The position numbers were made by a program, and so were the translations under genes. 64,000 nucleotides of DNA. It comes from Paralichthys olivaceus. Lineage: Eukaryota; Chordata; Actinopteri; Pleuronectiformes; Paralichthyidae. The stretch spans positions 1,951,361-2,015,360 of the forward strand of contig NC_091097.1 of NCBI RefSeq assembly GCF_024713975.1. The letters run 5' to 3'. The notes below the pieces were generated by a model. It saw only the letters and a program-made list of their open reading frames with translations. It had not been told where the DNA came from and searched no databases. Shown one piece after another: positions 58,430 to 64,000 of the stretch (position 1 is its first letter; the number at the start of each line of letters is the position of its first letter).

Positions 58430-59077
58430 CTGTTCTTTCCTGTTTCACTGCTCTCAGAAGAAAACCCCACCCCAGCCTGGTGATGTCATGATTAAGCTCC
58501 GGCGGAAAGCAGATGTAAACCCAACAAAAAAAACAAAAGGTCTGTTCTGCAAAAGGAAGGCGACATCTGGCAACAGAGCTGCTGACATCGCCGGCGCCTG
58601 CAGGTGGCTTTAACCGCTACTCAGCGACGCCAGTTTCAAACAAGCCCCTCCCAATCCCCATCAACAGTGGTCAGAGCAGCATGGAATTAAAGGGACAGTG
58701 TAAGGATGTGAATCAGAGCAAAACATACAGGGAGGATATACCATAGAAGGTCGGCAAGGTCCACTGTAGAGTGTGGAACCAGGGGGCAGAGGTCATTTAC
58801 AGTGGTTTTAAGGGTCAGAGGGTGATCGGAGCTCTGAGTCAAAAGCAGCCGTTATAAGTCACAGTGAACAAGCTCAGTAAGGCAGAGAGCAAGCGTGGGG
58901 GGGTGGATGGGGGGAATGGCGGTAGTAGTGGTGGCTTTAATACACAGTCAAAGTTCAAAAGTGACACTGCCTGGTCCGTTAACAGGCCGGCGGTGGGGGG
59001 CGGGTAAGGAAAAAGGCACCTTGACATCCACTTTTCATTTGCCTTCACCCCTCCCTCCCTCCTCCTGGTCAGTCCCT

Positions 59078-62000
59078 TCACTGCAGCATTAGCTGCTTGA
59101 GGTTATCGTGAAGGATGGTGTCCTTGACGTCACGGAACACCAGACGGATATTCTCAGTGTTGATGGCCGTGGTGAAGTGGTGGTAGAGCGGCTTCTGCTG
59201 CTGCTCGCGGCGTTTTTTGCGAAAGCATTCCACCAGGAAGCGCTGGACGTCTGCCAGGCTTGTGGGGTCACCCGAGAACTCAGGGAAGTAGTCTTTGATG
59301 GACACCTGCTTCACCTTCTCCTCCAGCAGGTCTGTCTTGTTCAGGAACAGAATGATGGAGACGTTGCTGAAAACTCGGTTGTTGACGATGGTCTCAAAAA
59401 TGTTGAGGGACTCGCTCAGCCGGTTGGTTTGTCGGTCTTCCATCAGCACCTGGAGGTGTCAGAATGCAGACATGTCATGTATGCTGGGGTCAAAGGTGAT
59501 TGAGACAAAATGTGACTAATATGAGCAACAGATTTGTTTGTCGGCACAAAGGAGACAGTAGGGATTTGGCAAAAATAAACGATAAATAAACTTTACCTGC
59601 ATTTCCCACCAAAAAGGTACAAGGTCAGAATGTAAGTTGTTCGTGTGTCATTCCTTTCCCCAAAAAAGTTTATCACACAACGTAGATTTTTTTTAAAAAT
59701 AATTTGACTTATTACCCTATTTTTGTTTTTTCAAATGCAATGGAAACACAAACAGCAACACACAAGGAAGTTTACAGCCCATTTGCACTGCAGGGAGTTG
59801 AGGAATGTGATGTAGCGTGTGGCCTTTGTTACAGGTTCTGCTTTGCTTTCCACTGTTCTCTGTCTGTGTTCATGGTGTTAAATTTCAACAACATCCAATA
59901 ATGATTGGTTGAGCTGATGTAACAGCACATCATATCAAAGACAAATACACAAACACACCAGCATCCACCATCTTACTACTGAATCTACATCCAGCTCGGC
60001 AACCAATACTTAAAAAAGAGAAACAGTTGCAAAGACTTGATGTAAAAAATGTTGTGTCTGATTAGTTCTTGTGGAGACAACACAGAACTGGAGTCTGGAG
60101 GTGTTAGTCAACAAAGGTATTGCCCTGGATTTCTCAGTATTTTGCAGAAGTGCACAAATAAGTTAAAAAAGCTAATACAGGGTAATTAAAATGAAAAACA
60201 TTGTTTCAGGCCACACAAGGGCCCCTACTGGCCCCCCGCATTATTAAATACATTCAATAACAATAACAGCACCACTTGTTGAAGTGATCAGTTCATGCAC
60301 CTACTAACTGACTATGCTAATCAACAGAACATCAGAGTTTGTGAAATAAAGTGGAAACACAGGGAGGAACCTTGTAACAAAGCATTACACATTTTTACAA
60401 GTTCAGCTTTTGGGTTGTTGACATTCTGGAGAAGAAAAGGGGCACAACTAGTTTCTCCAATTCATTAATTAAACATATTAAGTCTAAGCCCTTGGACAAT
60501 GTGGTCAAAGGGTGTTTTTGTGTTTTAGTCAGTGTTTGGTTTAGTCGATGGAATGCAAAACCTCACTGTGATTTCTAAACAATGAATATTGAAATATTCA
60601 TAGCCCACTGCCATGACATTTTTTAATCATCTGGGAAACCTTCATGTGGGTAGGTTGAGGATCACCGAGGTTATCAATACAAGAAGACTTGATCAACTCC
60701 CGAGTGCCGAAGTGTCCTTGAACCCCAAATTGCCCCCAAAAAAGTACTTTAAAGTGCTTTGAGTGGTCAACAAGACTAAAAAGAAACTAGTGCTATATAT
60801 ATACAGACAATTTATCTTGTTTAACCTTGAGTCATGTAAAACTACAGTCACTGTCAATAAAACAACATTCAGTGATTTTATTCATAGGTGCTTGTGTCTC
60901 AGCATCCTGCGGGGCTTCCGGCAGACTCACCTGATCATATTCTGAGGAGGAGACAAGAAAGAGGATGGAAGTGACCGAGTCGAAGCATTCAAACCAGCGC
61001 CGCCTTTCAGAGCGTTGACCACCTACGTCCACCATCTTGAAGGGCACGTTCTTGATCTCAAAGTCGTACTCGTGGATGCCCTTAGTGGGTTTTCTGGCCA
61101 GGAGGATGTCCTGCTGGTTGGGGAGGTAGTCCTGCCAACACATTGTGACACATAATTAGGCAGGTTTCTGCAGGTTTTACAGGTCCCATCTCCATCTATA
61201 TCAACAAGTGCATATTCACGCTGCGTTGGTACATGTGAAGGTTAAAATATTACATATTTGTCATGGTTCTTTATTTACAAGACAAACAATCTCTAACCAC
61301 TTACACACAATCGGTGTAAATTAAGAGTTTGAAAAAGAAATGCTGTTGTTGCAGTGCACACCTTTTCAAACCAGTGCACGATTTGGCGAATCCCTGTTTA
61401 ACACAGTGCATTCCTTGAATAGAAGCACATGTAAACAAATGTGAGGGGATGCTAGAGAGAGTCAGTGTGTGTGTGTGTGTGTGATTTGAGCAGGACTGGA
61501 TGGTTCTCCTCCCCATTAATGACAAGGCTTTAACAGAGCCAAGACAAATAAAACAAGTGACTCTTTGACTACATGAAACCAAATATGATGTAATATTATT
61601 CCCAGTCACGTTTTGAGTGTGTGTTTGTGTCAATATGCTCCAAGACAGATCCACATTCCTAACATTCCAGAGGTGATGAGTCACGTTGACAGGCCAGGGC
61701 GACACACACACAATGGAAATAAGATCCACATTTTTTTTCCCAAACACCCCTTGCACACAGGACTTCCAGTGCACTTGTTTGTGCGTGCAGAGGAAAAGAA
61801 CAACAACTACAGAAAGACTATGAGGTAGAAATCCTGCACTGACAAACTTAAGTGATGTCTGAGTCACATTCATCAACAGCCGTGTCTAATTTTTTTCATT
61901 TTAGCCTTTTTAGACATGTTCTCCAGAGGATGTCTACACAATAATGTCCTGACTTTCTTTCACACGTGAACAAAGCATCAGGAGAGTCTCCCCTTATCAA

Positions 62001-62814
62001 CAAAAACTCTTGAATCGTGTCAACTTTCCGACTTTGTCAGTGTCAGACACCTCTTTTTCATCCAGAGATGTCTGGATTGTTTTGATTGGATTAATTTACA
62101 TAATATAATCATATGAATAATAGGAATATTATATTAGAAATGAAACGGTGTGAACATTTTGTATCACGATAACAGTGATCAAAATGATCAGTTATCAGTA
62201 GTAATGTTGGTGTTGTTCAAGGTCCAGTGTGTAAGATTACCTACCGGTTTGTTAGACAAGGCACTGACTGAGCAATAAGAACCTGGGTGGAGGAATCATA
62301 CAGAGTGACAGGGAAACATTCGCTGGGTTTCTGTTTGCCATTTTAGACGGTCCTATGACCACATCTTCATCTGTTACCAAACAGCTCAGCTAGGCTAGTA
62401 GCAGTCTTTAACATACAATTTCCTGTCTCTGATGATAAAGCTGTCTGAGTCCAGTAGTCTGCTAGATGAAGTGATCACGATTGTGTGTAATTACTGTTTT
62501 GTAATTACTATGTGTAACTACTGTTCTGAGTAAGAGTCATTTTGAGGTGTGAGTATTTGAGGGTGTGCTGACAGGCAGATACATGGAGGAACAGTGAGTG
62601 TGGAGACATGACTGGAGACAGGAAGGCAGAAGTTTCACTTCTCTTTTTAAACACACAAGCGACAAACGTTTCAACAAACTGCCATCACACCCATCTGCCC
62701 CATCCTCCTATCATCCTGCCTGCTGGTGATTCGTGGAGCCTTTGCAGTGTGGGCCAAACTTACCGACTGCGCGAGCTTTTCCAAATTGTCCAGGAAATAC
62801 TTGACGGACTCCCC
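59078..62814 (-). CDS. gna13: G protein subunit alpha-13 (gna13), last three coding exons
   Basis: Membrane-attached heterotrimeric G-alpha of the G12/13 class, which activates RGS-RhoGEFs and Rho signalling. Minus-strand exons: 62764-62814 (17 codons, [17 protein letters not shown]), 60931-61131 (67 codons) and 59078-59449 (123 codons plus TGA). All are phase 0 with GT-AG borders. The switch II motif [19 protein letters not shown], the nucleotide-binding NKTD and the terminal block [13 protein letters not shown] are intact. The C-terminus LKQLMLQ is that of GNA13; GNA12 ends LKDIMLQ. Together they cover about 207 of 377 human residues, all nearly identical. The P-loop exon with the start codon lies beyond position 64000. 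a/b paralogue not decided. Confidence 0.96.
59450..60930. other. gna13 intron 3
   Basis: No exon or RNA gene seen. A decayed SINE piece at about 60700-60775 has TGTCCTTGAACCCCAAATTG and TACTTTAAAGTGCTTTGAGT. Confidence 0.5.
61132..62763. other. gna13 intron 2
   Basis: Holds a (TG)n run at 61465-61482 and, at 62217-62240, a fragment (AAGGTCCAGTGTGTAAGATT) that equals the reversed end of MITE-A or a relative, without the rest of the element. A long open frame at 61301-61876 (191 codons, minus) has no family features and contains TG-repeat peptide; not accepted as a gene. Confidence 0.5.
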
Positions 62815-64000
62815 CTGAGAAAAAGAGAAGATAGATAGTGACTTCATCGCAAGACTTCTGAGTTGAATATGACACATGGCTTTTGCTCTCTTCCACTTCA
62901 ACACTGATTAATGTTGTGTGTTATATGATACCACCCTAAATTTGTAGAGCTGATACATAGAATATGCAGCTGGACTCCAGGGAAGTTAAGTTACACTGAA
63001 AGACTGCAGGCAAAGAGATCTGATCTAAAACAAGATGCAGCCCACTCACAGTCCAAGAGAAGGGACAGATGGACACTCCTCTCCCTATCCCACTGTCTAA
63101 GCACTCCCCTCTAACGTCTGCTCCCATGAGGCTTTCCAATATGTAGCTGCCCACTGCTCCGTGTGATCACTGCCCTTGTGTGTTTGTGTTCTGGGTACAT
63201 CTACAGATGGGTTAAAAGCAGAGGTTGAATTTCCTGATTGCATGTGGCATGATTGTGTGCATGATTGATGCTGGAAGACAATGAAGGAAATCTCTAAATC
63301 TCTAGTGATCCCGTTTGTCCCGAGTTAAATTCACCACAATAAGCAGTTGATTATAACAGCACACACATTCACACACAGTGTGCTGATCTGAGCACACCGG
63401 TTGCCTGCTTTGTGATGTGACAGCTCGGCTCTTAATCTCTTAAGGTTCAAATTGTTGCAATTTTGGTGTAGAAAATTTAAAAATTGTGTCTATGTCTCAT
63501 CTGCTAACATGGAGAAGGCAGGGCTTATGACCTGTACAACAGCCAGTTTCCAGGAGGCAATCCAGAAGTTTTTTTTTGGGAGATGTCATGTCGTCCACTT
63601 TTATATACAGCAATAGCTGTACAGCTGTGTAACATAACCATAAACATCATAAATAATAATAATAATAATGATAATAATAATGATAATATCTAAAACAGTA
63701 GAGAATCATAAGAATAATAGACTAATAAACAAAGAGCTAATTGGCCTTTGAATCTACTCCACACAACTGCTTGGCAAGCTCATGTCCCTGCAGGACAGTT
63801 CAAGATGCTTGCTGTGAAAGCAAGACCACGTTAGACCACAACCTTGTGAAAAGCCATGAGGGTGACATGGAGGAAGGAAGGGCGTGGGGAAGCAGAGGGA
63901 CAGAGAGCAGAGAGAAGCAGCCCTACAGTGGCTTGTCTGTGTCTGTCTCTGTGCGCTCAGCAGCTGCAGGTCTGCATGGTCAACTGTGAGGAAGAGCCTT
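62815..64000. other. gna13 intron 1 (partial, continues right)
   Basis: No exon or RNA gene seen. An AATAAT/ATGATA repeat lies at about 63648-63690. Confidence 0.5.

Larger units (their letters stand above)
52911..59077 (-). other. Probable long gna13 3'UTR and downstream intergenic DNA
   Basis: On the minus strand this follows the gna13 stop codon. AATAAA on that strand occurs at 58190-58195, 57600-57605 and 52911-52916, so the transcript could end at any of them. The stretch has few transposons compared with the rest of the window: only the GT-linked repeat at 54470-54650 and the (TG)n at 58376-58428 were noticed. No coding region is evident on either strand. Confidence 0.4.

Noticed and set aside
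61301..61876. 191-codon minus-strand open frame in gna13 intron 2
   Set aside because: Long by chance. It includes a TG microsatellite translated as His-Thr repeats and has no domain or splice support.
1..64000. CRISPR arrays, bacterial operons or phage genes
   Set aside because: The exon-intron structure, vertebrate proteins and fish repeats exclude a prokaryotic source; no regular direct-repeat/spacer array was seen.

Overview
The window is nuclear DNA from a vertebrate, most likely a teleost fish. Genes are split into many short exons with GT-AG introns. The four recognisable proteins are close to human ARPC1A, WIPI1, SLC16A6 and GNA13. The spaces between exons are full of fish-type repeats: TTAA-flanked MITEs, tRNA-derived SINEs, LINE 3' tails, Tc1-like and hAT-like relics, and long CA/GT runs. 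Exon joins were worked out by hand from splice sites, reading phase and remembered family sequence; no alignment was run. Repeat family names come from recognition, not from a database search.

Layout, left to right. (1) Positions 22-5720, plus strand: eight coding exons of an Arp2/3 complex p41 subunit (arpc1a-like), with the true C-terminal exon not securely found. (2) 8334-30781, plus strand: wipi1, a PI3P-binding autophagy propeller, with a CCAAT-rich promoter, twelve coding exons and a poly(A) signal; intron 1 holds an intron-containing tRNA-Arg(TCT) gene. (3) 30782-38040: intergenic, mostly repeats. (4) about 38150-49833, plus strand: slc16a6 (monocarboxylate transporter 7), with a GC-rich noncoding first exon, a 4.5-kb first intron, five coding exons and a 1.4-kb 3'UTR. 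(5) 49834-59077: intergenic sequence and the probable long 3'UTR of the next gene. (6) 59078-62814, minus strand: the last three coding exons of gna13 (G-alpha-13); its first exon lies beyond the right edge.

The genes do not form a functional unit. ARPC1 (actin branching), WIPI1 (autophagosome formation), SLC16A6 (metabolite transport) and G-alpha-13 (RhoGEF signalling) are separate cell-biology genes. wipi1, slc16a6 and gna13 are also neighbours on human 17q24, so the block is old synteny; the ARPC1 gene beside it is not in the human block.

I found no convincing new gene system. The most interesting signals are structural: a large inverted repeat next to an arpc1 exon, complementary GT and AC tracts around wipi1 exon 8, an inverted MITE pair around slc16a6 exons 3-4, a short slc16a6 intron that is open in frame, and a nested element whose empty site is visible elsewhere in the same window.
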